Assembly: GCA_005878995.1 (NCBI GenBank)
Contig: VBME01000095.1
Coordinates: forward strand, 1-6,568
Reading direction: 5' to 3'
DNA from: Methanobacteriota archaeon
GTDB taxonomy: Archaea > Thermoplasmatota > Thermoplasmata > RBG-16-68-12
DNA: 6,568 bases
Shown here: positions 1-5,374 of the stretch, in pieces
Layout of the letters: the number at the start of each line of letters is the position of its first letter
How positions within the stretch are numbered: the first letter of the stretch is position 1
Notes under the pieces: generated by a model
Seen by the model: only the letters and a program-made list of their open reading frames with translations
The model's database searches: none
What the model was told of the DNA's origin: nothing
Translations under genes and position numbers: made by a program

Positions 1-670
1 CGATCTCGCGGACCGCACTCGCTGCGCGATCCGGCGGTACCGCCAAGTCGGCGCCGGAATCGAGGGCCGCCTTGCGGGCTTCTTCCCGCACATCGACCGC
101 GAGGACCCGAGCCCCATGGACCTTCGCGACTTGTATGGCGGAGAGCCCAACCCCGCCCGCGCCGATGACGACCGCGAGATCGCCTTCCCCCGCTTGGCCG
201 AGCGCTACAACGGACCGGTACGCGGTCGCGCCGCTGCATCCGAGGGGAGCCGCGAGGGCGGGTTCTAGATTCGGCGGGAATGGGAGGACGGTCGTCTGCT
301 TCGCGACGACGAACTCGGCGTAGCCTCCGGGCGCGTCGAAGCCGAGCGTGGTCCCGTTCTCGCAGAGGTTCGTCCGCATCCGCTTGCACTGCCGACACGT
401 CCCGCAGGGCTGCTCGAAGTGCACGACGACGCGATCCCCGACGTTCGACGCGTAGACGTCCGAGCCGACCTTTGCGACGCGGCCTGCGATTTCGTGACCC
501 GGGATCAGCGGGTCGTGGTTGCCCGCCTTCACCTCATCGAGAAGATGGAGGTCCGTGTGGCACACGCCCGCCGCGAGGACCTGCACGAGGACGTCCTCGG
601 GGCCCGGCTGTGGGTTCGGGACCTGGACGAACTTCACCGTCCCGTCCCGCTCGAATCGGACCGCACGCAT
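1..670 (-). CDS. Zinc-dependent medium-chain alcohol dehydrogenase (partial, C-terminus outside window)
   Basis: Cytoplasmic NAD(P)-dependent oxidoreductase of the medium-chain dehydrogenase/reductase family, oxidising an alcohol or reducing an aldehyde/ketone; the substrate cannot be read from sequence. About 223 residues are visible from the ATG at 668-670; the frame runs off the window's left edge, so roughly the last third of a normal 340-350 aa protein is missing. The GroES-like catalytic domain carries the catalytic-zinc region GVCHTDLH (Cys37, His38) and PGHE (His59, Glu60). A complete structural-zinc cluster follows, with Cys89, Cys92, Cys95 and Cys103 in the classic C-x2-C-x2-C-x7-C spacing. 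The Rossmann fold starts at GAGGVG (170-175), and Asp193 closes the second strand (VLAVD), which favours NAD over NADP. The ATG is preceded by a strong GGAGG ribosome site that lies inside a hairpin. The gene is divergent from the cupredoxin gene. Confidence 0.93.
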   Translation of the reverse strand, partial: MRAVRFERDGTVKFVQVPNPQPGPEDVLVQVLAAGVCHTDLHLLDEVKAGNHDPLIPGHEIAGRVAKVGSDVYASNVGDRVVVHFEQPCGTCRQCKRMRTNLCENGTTLGFDAPGGYAEFVVAKQTTVLPFPPNLEPALAAPLGCSGATAYRSVVALGQAGEGDLAVVIGAGGVGLSAIQVAKVHGARVLAVDVREEARKAALDSGADLAVPPDRAASAVREI

Positions 671-820
671 CTCCCTCCGTTACGGAGGCACGACGGAAAA
701 CGGTTTGGTCTCGACCGAAATTTACATTAGGGTTGCCGGAATCCGCGCCGCGGAGGATGGGCCTCGCATGGCTGCCGGCAGGGATCCACGCTCCATCTAG
801 CCCTTCCGAGAGGCGCGATC
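671..820. promoter_or_regulatory. Divergent intergenic region, dehydrogenase / cupredoxin
   Basis: These 150 bp separate two divergent genes and must hold both promoters. The only AT-rich patch is GAAATTTACATT at 717-728, in an otherwise GC-rich spacer. On the minus strand it would place a transcript start near 697, giving a leader of about 27 nt for the dehydrogenase. On the plus strand it would start near 752, leaving a leader of about 70 nt for the cupredoxin gene. No clear operator other than the hairpin at 674-688 is visible. Confidence 0.35.
674..688 (-). promoter_or_regulatory. Hairpin masking the ribosome site of the alcohol dehydrogenase
   Basis: A perfect 6-bp inverted repeat (CCTCCG, 3-nt loop, CGGAGG) lies immediately before the dehydrogenase start. 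Read on the minus strand, the second arm is the Shine-Dalgarno sequence itself, ending 3 nt from the ATG. A folded mRNA would therefore hide the ribosome site. The repeat is seen directly; regulation is inference. Confidence 0.4.
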
Positions 821-1636
821 ATGGAAGCGACTGAACCGGAAATGGCGAGAAAGGCGCGCGGGCCGTGGACGTTCAACCGACTCCTCCTCACGATAGCGTT
901 CTTTGATCTCGTCCTGGCCCTGCTGGTCAGCGGAGGGTTCTCTCCGGCAGCGTTCCTCCTCTACGGCGCTTTCCTGATTCCCGGGCTCGTCTTCATCGCC
1001 CTCCTGACGTGGAGGCCGAACCCGTGGTTCTACCTCGCGACAGGGATCTCCGTGAGCTATCTCTTCATCGTGTTCCTGCCCTTCATCATCGGAGGGCTGG
1101 CGAACCCGGCTAGCCCATACGAGTTTTCGGGCGACGTCCTCGGCTTGGTCGCGGTGTTCTGGGCGCTCCCGGCCGGCGTCCTCGGGTTCTTGCAAGGCAG
1201 GAGAAGGACCGCGCAACTCGATGCGCGGTCGGGATGGCGGACCCGACAGGGTTTGTACGCCCTTGGCGTCGCGTTCGTCGCGATTGGCGCCATCCTGACG
1301 AGCGCCATCGCGTACAACCATGCGGCCGGCACGCAGACAGGGGGCGGCTTTGACTTCCAGGTTGGCGCGACCGTGAACGTGACGGCTCAAAACTTCGCGT
1401 TCGATCCGTCGACGTTTACCGTGTCCAATCACACTTTCACAGCAATTGTCGTCACGAACCGGGACGCTGTCCTCCATACGTTCACGTACGACTTCAACGG
1501 ACAAACATACACTCACGACTTCTTGCCGGGGACCACGACGAAGTTCCTCGTCTTCTTCGCCGTGTCCGGCTCCATCCCGTTCTGGTGCATCCCGCATCGG
1601 TCGATGGGGATGACGGGGACGATAACGGTTTCGTAG
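821..1636 (+). CDS. Membrane protein with C-terminal cupredoxin (blue-copper) domain
   Basis: A 271-aa membrane-anchored copper protein. Five hydrophobic helices are visible at about residues 19-37, 42-64, 68-91, 105-125 and 144-166. The arginine-rich loop after helix 4 (GRRR, 126-129) and the basic N-terminus (ARKARG) both fall on the cytoplasmic side, so the C-terminal domain faces outward. Residues 175-271 form a plastocyanin-like domain. Type-1 copper ligands are readable as His219 (AVLHTF), then Cys256, His259 and Met264 in FWCIPHRSMGM, with the usual C-x2-H-x4-M spacing. Such domains carry electrons between membrane redox complexes or bind copper; the partner here is unknown. The ATG at 821 follows a weak GAGAGG site. 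An alternative start at Met8 would still keep all helices. The gene stands alone, divergent from the dehydrogenase and convergent with the GYD gene. The N-terminal helices do not match a family I can name. Confidence 0.88.
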   Translation: MEATEPEMARKARGPWTFNRLLLTIAFFDLVLALLVSGGFSPAAFLLYGAFLIPGLVFIALLTWRPNPWFYLATGISVSYLFIVFLPFIIGGLANPASPYEFSGDVLGLVAVFWALPAGVLGFLQGRRRTAQLDARSGWRTRQGLYALGVAFVAIGAILTSAIAYNHAAGTQTGGGFDFQVGATVNVTAQNFAFDPSTFTVSNHTFTAIVVTNRDAVLHTFTYDFNGQTYTHDFLPGTTTKFLVFFAVSGSIPFWCIPHRSMGMTGTITVS

Positions 1637-1641
1637 GGGCG

Positions 1642-1680
1642 AGTCGGATCCGGACCTGAACGGGTGGCCTGGTCCGATCT
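1642..1680. terminator. Possible stem-loop between convergent genes
   Basis: CGGACC (1651-1656) and GGTCCG (1671-1676) form an inverted repeat with a 14-nt loop. Beyond a one-base bulge the pairing continues (GATC before the first arm, ATC after the second). It sits in the 90-bp space between the stops of the convergent cupredoxin and GYD genes. There is no T-run, which archaeal terminators usually have, so the role is uncertain. Confidence 0.25.
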
Positions 1681-1726
1681 GAGATGCTCACTGAGGCGAC
1701 GTGAAGCGTCCGGCAGGCCGAGCGTC

Positions 1727-2017
1727 CTACTGCAGCTTCGCGATGATCTTCGTCCCTTCCGACACGGTCCACGCCTTCAGCGTCTCCGTGCGGACGTTGC
1801 CGAGTCTCCCGATTTCGAGGAGGAGCTGGTTCGCGATCTCGTCGTTGGCGGCTTCCGTAATGGCGACGATGTCGTACCGGCCCATCGTATAGAAGATTTC
1901 CATCTTGGCGCCCAGTTTGTTCGCCAAGGCCGTCACCGCGTCCGCGCGCTTCGGCGACTCTTTCAGGTTCTTGATTCCCTGGTCCGTCCATTTCCCCAAG
2001 CTGATGTAGTGTGGCAT
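1727..2017 (-). CDS. GYD-domain protein
   Basis: A 96-aa soluble protein that looks like a GYD-family member (a small ferredoxin-like alpha/beta domain, PF08734 type). The family has no established biochemical role. The signature appears as GRYDIVAITEA, matching the G-[RY]-[YF]-D core that names the family, preceded by a strand-helix unit beginning PHYISLGKWTDQGIKN. It ends in a charged helix and the strand KAWTVSEGTKI. The ATG at 2015-2017 was chosen over the GTG at 2042-2044 for two reasons: GAGGG sits 8 nt upstream of the ATG, and a TATA-like GTTAAGTA near 2053-2060 would start transcription around 2031, downstream of the GTG. Length and start both suit the family. It is transcribed alone, convergent with the cupredoxin gene and divergent from the Asp-box protein. 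Confidence 0.88.
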   Translation of the reverse strand: MPHYISLGKWTDQGIKNLKESPKRADAVTALANKLGAKMEIFYTMGRYDIVAITEAANDEIANQLLLEIGRLGNVRTETLKAWTVSEGTKIIAKLQ

Positions 2018-2052
2018 AACCAATCCCTCGCGATTCCCTATCACCTGGGGCG

Positions 2053-2060
2053 TACTTAAC
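2053..2060 (-). promoter_or_regulatory. TATA-like element of the GYD gene
   Basis: On the minus strand the sequence reads GTTAAGTA, starting 43 nt before the GYD ATG. The same GTTAAGT string lies at a similar distance before the divergent Asp-box gene. A transcript starting about 25 nt downstream (near 2031) would have a short leader containing the GAGGG ribosome site. Confidence 0.4.
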
Positions 2061-2190
2061 GCGAGCGGGCGGGCCTTCGTCGGTTCGTTGGGATTGCACC
2101 ACGATCCCCGCGGAACGGGAAGCGTCTTCGTTATCGCATTTGAGACCGTCGACGGAGGTGGCCTTGAGGGTTCGCTCCAGTTGCAACAGG

Positions 2191-2198
2191 GTTAAGTG
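2191..2198 (+). promoter_or_regulatory. TATA-like element of the Asp-box protein gene
   Basis: GTTAAGTG starts 47 nt before the chosen ATG at 2238 and predicts transcription from about 2218-2222. It overlaps the in-frame GTG at 2196, which argues against that codon as the translation start. The match to the archaeal TATA consensus is moderate. Confidence 0.38.
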
Positions 2199-2237
2199 GT
2201 CCGCACCGATACCGGGCGAAATGGGTGGGGGAATCCC

Positions 2238-4121
2238 ATGCGGTACGTTGTTGGAATTGTGGTCCTGGTACTCGGATTTGTGTTAATCGCGGCCGGAGCG
2301 CCGGCGTCGGCTGCGTCGAAGGGAAACTCGCAGACGTTTGACATCACGACCCTGGCGGGAAAAGTTGCTTCGATCCAAGCCACGGACGGGTTCTATCTCC
2401 GTGTGTCGCCGTTCTTGGAACAGGAGGCAGACGCGGCGGATGCCGCTCCCGCTCCCGGTCCGTCGTCGCCGATTACGCCGACATTCATCCTGTCGAGTCC
2501 GCTCGACGGCACGTCCGTCGCGGCGCCCGCTGTAACCGTCAACCAGGACACGCTGGGCGCGCCCCAGAACGAACCCGCGATTGCGGTGGATCCGAACAAC
2601 GCGGACCGGATTGTGGTCGGGTCCAACGACTACATCACCCGGACGTGGACGTGCACGATTGACGGCACCCCATGCAGCGCCCTCGGTGACGCCTATTCCG
2701 GCACGTACTACTCGAACGACGGCGGAGCGACCTGGTGTTGCGTCGCGACGGATCCGTCGCACCTCGGGACGTTGATCCCAGGAGTCGAGCGGTTGACCGG
2801 CGGGATCTACGATGCAGGCGGCGACCCGTCTCTCGCGTTCGATAGCCAAGGCCACGTCTTCTTCGCGGGACTCGGCTTCGACCGGACCGCGGCCCCGAAC
2901 ACGGTCGCTGTGAACAAGGGCACCTTCGATTCGGAAGGGGCCCTCACCTGGGGTCCGCCCACGTTCATCAACCCGACCAATTCGCCTTCCACGTTGAACG
3001 ATAAGGAGTGGATCGGCGCGGACACGCACGCCGGGAGCCCGTTCCAAGATCGTGTCTACGTGAGTTGGACGCGGTTCCTCTTCAACCCGCACAACGGGCG
3101 GTATGTCCAGTCTCCCATCGCGTTCGTCTTCTCTTCGGACGGCGGTGCCACGTTCAGCGATCCCCAGTTGATTGTCAGCAACGTGCTGTACGACCAGGGC
3201 TCGCGCGTCGTCGTCGGCCCGGATGGAACGGTCTACGTCTTCTGGGAAGGGTCTACCCGGTTTGCGTCGTTCAACAGCATCTGGATGGTTGCCTCCTCGG
3301 ACGGCGGAGTCTCCTGGAGCAAGCCCGTCGCGGTGGCGCCCGCGGTCGATATCATTCCGCCGTTCAACACGGTGTTCCGCGTCAACAGCTTCCCGGCGGC
3401 CGACATCGCCCCGGACGGGACGCTGTACGTTGCCTGGTCATCCGAGGTGAACAACGACGCGACGACATACGGAGCCGACCCGGTCTGCGCGTATTTCATT
3501 TCCGGCGTCTCCTCGGTCTACAACAACTGCCACTCCTCCGCCGTGTGGAGCAAGTCGACGGATGGCGGCGCGACCTGGAGCAGCCCGGTTCCGATCCTCA
3601 CGACTCTCGACGGATCGAACCGCGCCGCGATTGGGTACCCCGTCACGCAGCCGGATGGCAAGACGAAGCTGTTCGCGCCCCCCGATCGTCGCGTGGACAG
3701 CTTCTGGCCGGCCATCGGCGTGACTCCATCCGGGAACGTCTACATGTCCGCCTACGCCGCGGACGTGGTCTCGCCGTGGCAGCTCTGCAAGAGCCCCGCG
3801 ACACCGACGGCGGTTGGTCGAATCAACTGCCTCGAACTCGGGAACTACACCCACAACGCTCGACTCGACTACGTCGTGGCCGATCTGACGACGGGCGTGA
3901 CGAACACCGTGACGACCCATCCCATCAACTCGCGGTACGGCTTTGGCGGCGGGTTCATCGGGGACTACACGAGCCTGGCGGTTGGTTCCGACAATGTCTT
4001 CCATGCGGTCTGGACGGACACGAACAACAAGCAGTCGGTCGACTGGTGGTTCGGGTTCGAGTTCGCGTCCGGGACGGCCACCCACCAACAGGATATCGTG
4101 ACCGCGTCGGGAGACTTCTAG
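2238..4121 (+). CDS. Secreted sialidase-like Asp-box (BNR) beta-propeller protein
   Basis: A 627-aa exported protein. The ATG at 2238 is favoured over the in-frame GTG at 2196: it follows GGTGGGGG and begins a clean signal peptide (MRYVVGIVVLVLGF, then an alanine-rich end with a likely cut after PASA, residue 25). Four Asp-box motifs (S-x-D-G-G-x-x-W/F) occur at about residues 159-166, 299-306, 353-360 and 440-447, the hallmark of sialidase-fold propellers. Other blade-like repeats are GDPSLAFDSQGHVFFA, VVGPDGTVYVFW and DIAPDGTLYVAW. Eight cysteines (139, 146, 167, 168, 417, 431, 517, 531) suit an extracytoplasmic protein with disulfides. No C-terminal membrane anchor or S-layer signal is visible. 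The family includes true sialidases and many non-enzymatic propellers. I do not see a clear RIP motif or the full arginine triad, so sialidase activity should not be assumed; glycan or protein binding is equally possible. The gene is transcribed alone. Confidence 0.88.
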   Translation: MRYVVGIVVLVLGFVLIAAGAPASAASKGNSQTFDITTLAGKVASIQATDGFYLRVSPFLEQEADAADAAPAPGPSSPITPTFILSSPLDGTSVAAPAVTVNQDTLGAPQNEPAIAVDPNNADRIVVGSNDYITRTWTCTIDGTPCSALGDAYSGTYYSNDGGATWCCVATDPSHLGTLIPGVERLTGGIYDAGGDPSLAFDSQGHVFFAGLGFDRTAAPNTVAVNKGTFDSEGALTWGPPTFINPTNSPSTLNDKEWIGADTHAGSPFQDRVYVSWTRFLFNPHNGRYVQSPIAFVFSSDGGATFSDPQLIVSNVLYDQGSRVVVGPDGTVYVFWEGSTRFASFNSIWMVASSDGGVSWSKPVAVAPAVDIIPPFNTVFRVNSFPAADIAPDGTLYVAWSSEVNNDATTYGADPVCAYFISGVSSVYNNCHSSAVWSKSTDGGATWSSPVPILTTLDGSNRAAIGYPVTQPDGKTKLFAPPDRRVDSFWPAIGVTPSGNVYMSAYAADVVSPWQLCKSPATPTAVGRINCLELGNYTHNARLDYVVADLTTGVTNTVTTHPINSRYGFGGGFIGDYTSLAVGSDNVFHAVWTDTNNKQSVDWWFGFEFASGTATHQQDIVTASGDF

Positions 4122-4162
4122 GTCGGCCGTCTCCGGGAGAGAGGGCGTCGCGACAGAAAGAG

Positions 4163-4177
4163 CGCGGAGTCTCCGCG
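4163..4177. terminator. Perfect GC-rich palindrome between convergent genes
   Basis: CGCGGAG and CTCCGCG flank a single T, making a perfect 7-1-7 inverted repeat. It lies in the 59-bp gap between the stop of the Asp-box protein and the stop of osmC. A bidirectional transcript-end hairpin is plausible, but no T-run follows. A shorter repeat, TCTCC-G-GGAGA, lies at 4130-4140. Confidence 0.35.
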
Positions 4178-4180
4178 AAC

Positions 4181-4603
4181 CTATGCGAGCTTCGCCGTCA
4201 TCGTGATGTCCGCCTTCAGGAGGCGGGATATCGGGCACCCTTTCTCGGCCGCGGTCGCGGCGTTTTGGAACTTCCCGGGCTCTGCTCCGGGGACTTTCGC
4301 GGCGACGTCCAGGTGGATCGACTTCACGGTCCAGCCCGCGTCCGTCTTGTCGAAGTTCAAGGTCGCCTTCGTGTCGATCCGTTCCGGGTGGTACCCGAGC
4401 TTCTCGAGCTCGCTCGACAAGGCCATCGAGAAGCAGCCCGCGTGCGCGGCGGCGACCAGCTCCTCGGGATTCGTCCCCGGGGTGTCGCCGAACCGCGTTG
4501 CGAAGCTGTACGGAATGCCCTTGAGGGCGCCGCTCAACGTCGATACCGTGCCCTTCCCGTCTTTCAGGCCTCCATTCCACTGCGCGCTCGCCTTGCGGTC
4601 CAT
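4181..4603 (-). CDS. osmC: OsmC-family peroxiredoxin-like protein
   Basis: A 140-aa cytoplasmic protein of the OsmC/Ohr superfamily, thiol peroxidases that reduce organic hydroperoxides and related oxidants; it belongs to the OsmC branch. The two redox cysteines are Cys57 (AAHAGCFSMAL) and Cys123 (EKGCPISRLL). The conserved arginine is in ATRFGD (Arg37) and the acidic pair in NPEELV (Glu47-Glu48). Length matches the family. The ATG at 4601-4603 was chosen because the family's N-terminus (MDRKASAQWNG) starts there and GGTGAT lies 3 nt upstream; a longer reading from 4750 would run through the overlapping rhodanese remnant. It begins 35 bp after the stop of that remnant, on the same strand, suggesting that rhodanese and osmC were once neighbours or co-transcribed. 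A GTTAA element about 40 nt upstream may now serve as its own promoter. Confidence 0.92.
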   Translation of the reverse strand: MDRKASAQWNGGLKDGKGTVSTLSGALKGIPYSFATRFGDTPGTNPEELVAAAHAGCFSMALSSELEKLGYHPERIDTKATLNFDKTDAGWTVKSIHLDVAAKVPGAEPGKFQNAATAAEKGCPISRLLKADITMTAKLA

Positions 4604-4634
4604 CGAATCACCGGTGGGTCCGAAGTCGAGCGGG

Positions 4635-4646
4635 AACGTTAACGTT
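4635..4646 (-). promoter_or_regulatory. Palindromic AACGTTAACGTT at the osmC promoter position
   Basis: This 12-bp perfect palindrome (itself a tandem AACGTT) lies 32-43 nt upstream of the osmC ATG, where an archaeal TATA box would be expected. It also covers the TAA stop of the rhodanese fragment. It could be the promoter core, a regulator site, or both; this is inferred from position and symmetry only. Confidence 0.35.
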
Positions 4647-4797
4647 TGCCTCCCTCCGTCGGATTTCGCACGAGGTTTCCCCACTCGGTCCAGGACCCAT
4701 CGTAGTTCCGGACCTCCGGGTAGCCGAGGAGGTACTTCAGGACGAACCACGTGTGCGACGATCGCTCGCCGATCCGTCCGGATTCACCGACCCGGCA
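4639..4797 (-). pseudogene. Rhodanese 3' fragment (displaced or truncated copy)
   Basis: This stretch encodes the last ~50 residues of a rhodanese (thiosulfate sulfurtransferase), nearly identical to the C-terminus of the intact gene at 5785-6568: both read [18 protein letters not shown] and [13 protein letters not shown]. Homology begins at the active-site loop, ends at a TAA stop at 4639-4641, and is lost beyond the catalytic cysteine codon (4795-4797). The whole N-terminal domain and most of the catalytic domain are missing. The loop is also altered, reading [13 protein letters not shown] where the intact gene has CRIGERS, as if six codons were duplicated. A frame from ATG 4804-4806 would give a 55-residue peptide still carrying the cysteine, but nothing suggests it is functional. 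It overlaps the promoter side of the opposing antitoxin gene. Confidence 0.85.
4667..4776. repeat. Direct repeat, left copy (rhodanese 3' end)
   Basis: This is the left copy of a 110-bp direct repeat whose right copy is 5804-5913. Aligned by eye without gaps, 100 of 110 positions match; the longest identical run covers the segment coding LKYLLGYP and its flanks. The two copies bracket the toxin-antitoxin block. Confidence 0.9.
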
Positions 4798-4804
4798 CGA
4801 ATCC

Positions 4805-4812
4805 ATAAGTAT
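4805..4812 (+). promoter_or_regulatory. TATA box of the DUF7557-like antitoxin
   Basis: ATAAGTAT, in an AT-rich patch that stands out from its surroundings, predicts a start of transcription near 4832-4836. That is at or just before the candidate start codons 4832 and 4841, so the mRNA would be leaderless or nearly so. No Shine-Dalgarno site is visible upstream of either ATG. Confidence 0.5.
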
Positions 4813-4822
4813 CATGAGATCA

Positions 4823-4837
4823 ATGCATATCATGCAT
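4823..4837. promoter_or_regulatory. ATGCAT-ATC-ATGCAT dyad over the antitoxin start region
   Basis: Two copies of ATGCAT separated by 3 bp form a 6-3-6 inverted (and direct) repeat between the TATA box and the ATG at 4841. It covers the predicted transcription start. Antitoxins commonly repress their own promoters at such dyads, so this is a candidate operator; binding is inferred. Confidence 0.4.
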
Positions 4838-4840
4838 CCA

Positions 4841-5059
4841 ATGGCTTCGAAAGTTCGCGAGTACACGACCCTGCCGGTCCGCAAAGAGACGCTACGCCGC
4901 CTGAAGGGCTACAAGGTCGGCGGCGTCAGTTATGACGAGCTCCTCAACGACCTTCTTGACGCCCACCCGCCGGAGGAATTCTTCCTAGAGCATCTGCGAC
5001 GACTGAAGCGAGAACCCAGGCGGCCCTGGTCCGAAATCAAGAAAGAACTCAACCTCTGA
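4841..5059 (+). CDS. Orphan antitoxin-like protein, DUF7557 type
   Basis: A 72-aa, highly charged protein resembling the archaeal DUF7557 family of small putative antitoxins. It opens with a short strand ([18 protein letters not shown]), followed by a Gly-Gly turn and the helix [14 protein letters not shown], which suits a ribbon-helix-helix-like DNA-binding fold. A basic/acidic C-terminal tail ([20 protein letters not shown]) could wrap a toxin. The ATG at 4841 was chosen because the conserved region starts there; in-frame ATGs at 4832 and 4814 are alternatives, and 4832 coincides with the predicted transcript start. Members usually lie beside a PIN-domain toxin, but the next gene here is another antitoxin, so this one has no dedicated partner. 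The family call comes from recognising sequence style and is less certain than the VapBC call. Confidence 0.72.
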   Translation: MASKVREYTTLPVRKETLRRLKGYKVGGVSYDELLNDLLDAHPPEEFFLEHLRRLKREPRRPWSEIKKELNL

Positions 5060-5100
5060 GGAAGGATCGTTGGCCGCGTATGAGATTGTCCACGACACGG

Positions 5101-5108
5101 TTATATAC
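5101..5108 (+). promoter_or_regulatory. TATA box of vapBC (leaderless promoter)
   Basis: TTATATAC is a near-consensus archaeal TATA box centred about 27 nt before the vapB ATG at 5131, so transcription should start at or within a base or two of the ATG. The only purine-rich site (AGGTG, 5125-5129) is 1 nt from the ATG, too close to act as a Shine-Dalgarno site. Confidence 0.7.
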
Positions 5109-5126
5109 ACAGAAACACATACACAG
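5106..5126 (+). repeat. TACACAG direct repeats in the vapBC promoter
   Basis: TACACAG occurs at 5106-5112 and again at 5120-5126, a 14-bp period, between the TATA box and the start codon. The position fits an operator through which VapB or VapBC would block transcription. This is seen in the sequence; the function is inferred. Confidence 0.4.
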
Positions 5127-5130
5127 GTGC

Positions 5131-5370
5131 ATGGGTACAAAGACCATTTCCCTCGAAGATTCCGCGTACGTGAAGCTCAAAGCGGCGAAACGACCGGGGG
5201 AGAGTTTCTCCGACGTAATCAACCGTATCCTGGGAGGCCGCGAGCCGTCCCTGCTCGACCTCCGGGGGCTGTTTGATCGCAAGTCCGTGGACCAGCTCGC
5301 TGCAGCGATTGCTCGAATGCGGGACGAGGATCTCGAGGCACAGAAGCACCGGCCCCCGCTTCGACGGTGA
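5131..5370 (+). CDS. vapB: VapB-type antitoxin (DUF217 family)
   Basis: A 79-aa antitoxin that neutralises the VapC ribonuclease coded directly downstream and probably represses their shared promoter. The N-terminus GTKTISLEDSAYVKLKAAK followed by GESFSDVINRIL is the signature of the archaeal VapB family: a short DNA-binding strand and helices. The C-terminal part (residues 45-79: LRGLFDRK, then an alanine helix and RMRDEDLEAQ) is the likely toxin-binding tail. The ATG at 5131 is favoured because the family starts with M-x-TKTISL and the TATA box predicts a transcript beginning there; an upstream in-frame start at 5080 would precede the promoter. The stop codon lies 4 nt before the vapC start and forms part of vapC's ribosome site. 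Confidence 0.9.
   Translation: MGTKTISLEDSAYVKLKAAKRPGESFSDVINRILGGREPSLLDLRGLFDRKSVDQLAAAIARMRDEDLEAQKHRPPLRR
5366..5370 (+). promoter_or_regulatory. Ribosome site of vapC overlapping the vapB stop
   Basis: GGTGA, complementary to the 3' end of archaeal 16S rRNA, lies 4 nt before the GTG at 5375 and includes the TGA stop of vapB. This supports the GTG start and suggests translational coupling, so toxin is made only from mRNA on which antitoxin is already being translated. Confidence 0.65.
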
Positions 5371-5374
5371 GGCC

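Noticed and set aside
797..1597. 266-codon open frame on the minus strand opposite the cupredoxin gene
   Set aside because: Its translation is low-complexity, Arg/Glu/Asp-rich and without recognisable domains, as expected for the antisense of a GC-rich gene. The plus-strand gene has copper ligands and helices.
2221..2239. ATGGG / CCCAT inverted repeat around the start of the Asp-box gene
   Set aside because: The 5-bp stem with a 9-nt loop is weak and expected by chance; the ribosome site lies in the loop and stays open.
3438..4580. 380-codon minus-strand frame opposite the Asp-box gene and in another frame of osmC
   Set aside because: Composition is biased to Arg, Gly, Val and Asp with no motif, while both overlapping genes have clear family signatures.
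3008..4642. 544-codon plus-strand frame overlapping the Asp-box gene and osmC
   Set aside because: It is extremely arginine-rich, runs out of frame through the Asp-box gene and then antisense through osmC, and shows no domain. It is a GC-driven spurious frame.
4639..4806. Rhodanese stump as a functional 55-residue mini-protein with the active-site Cys
   Set aside because: It lacks the fold-forming parts of the rhodanese domain, has an altered active loop, and has no convincing promoter or ribosome site. It is better read as a gene remnant.
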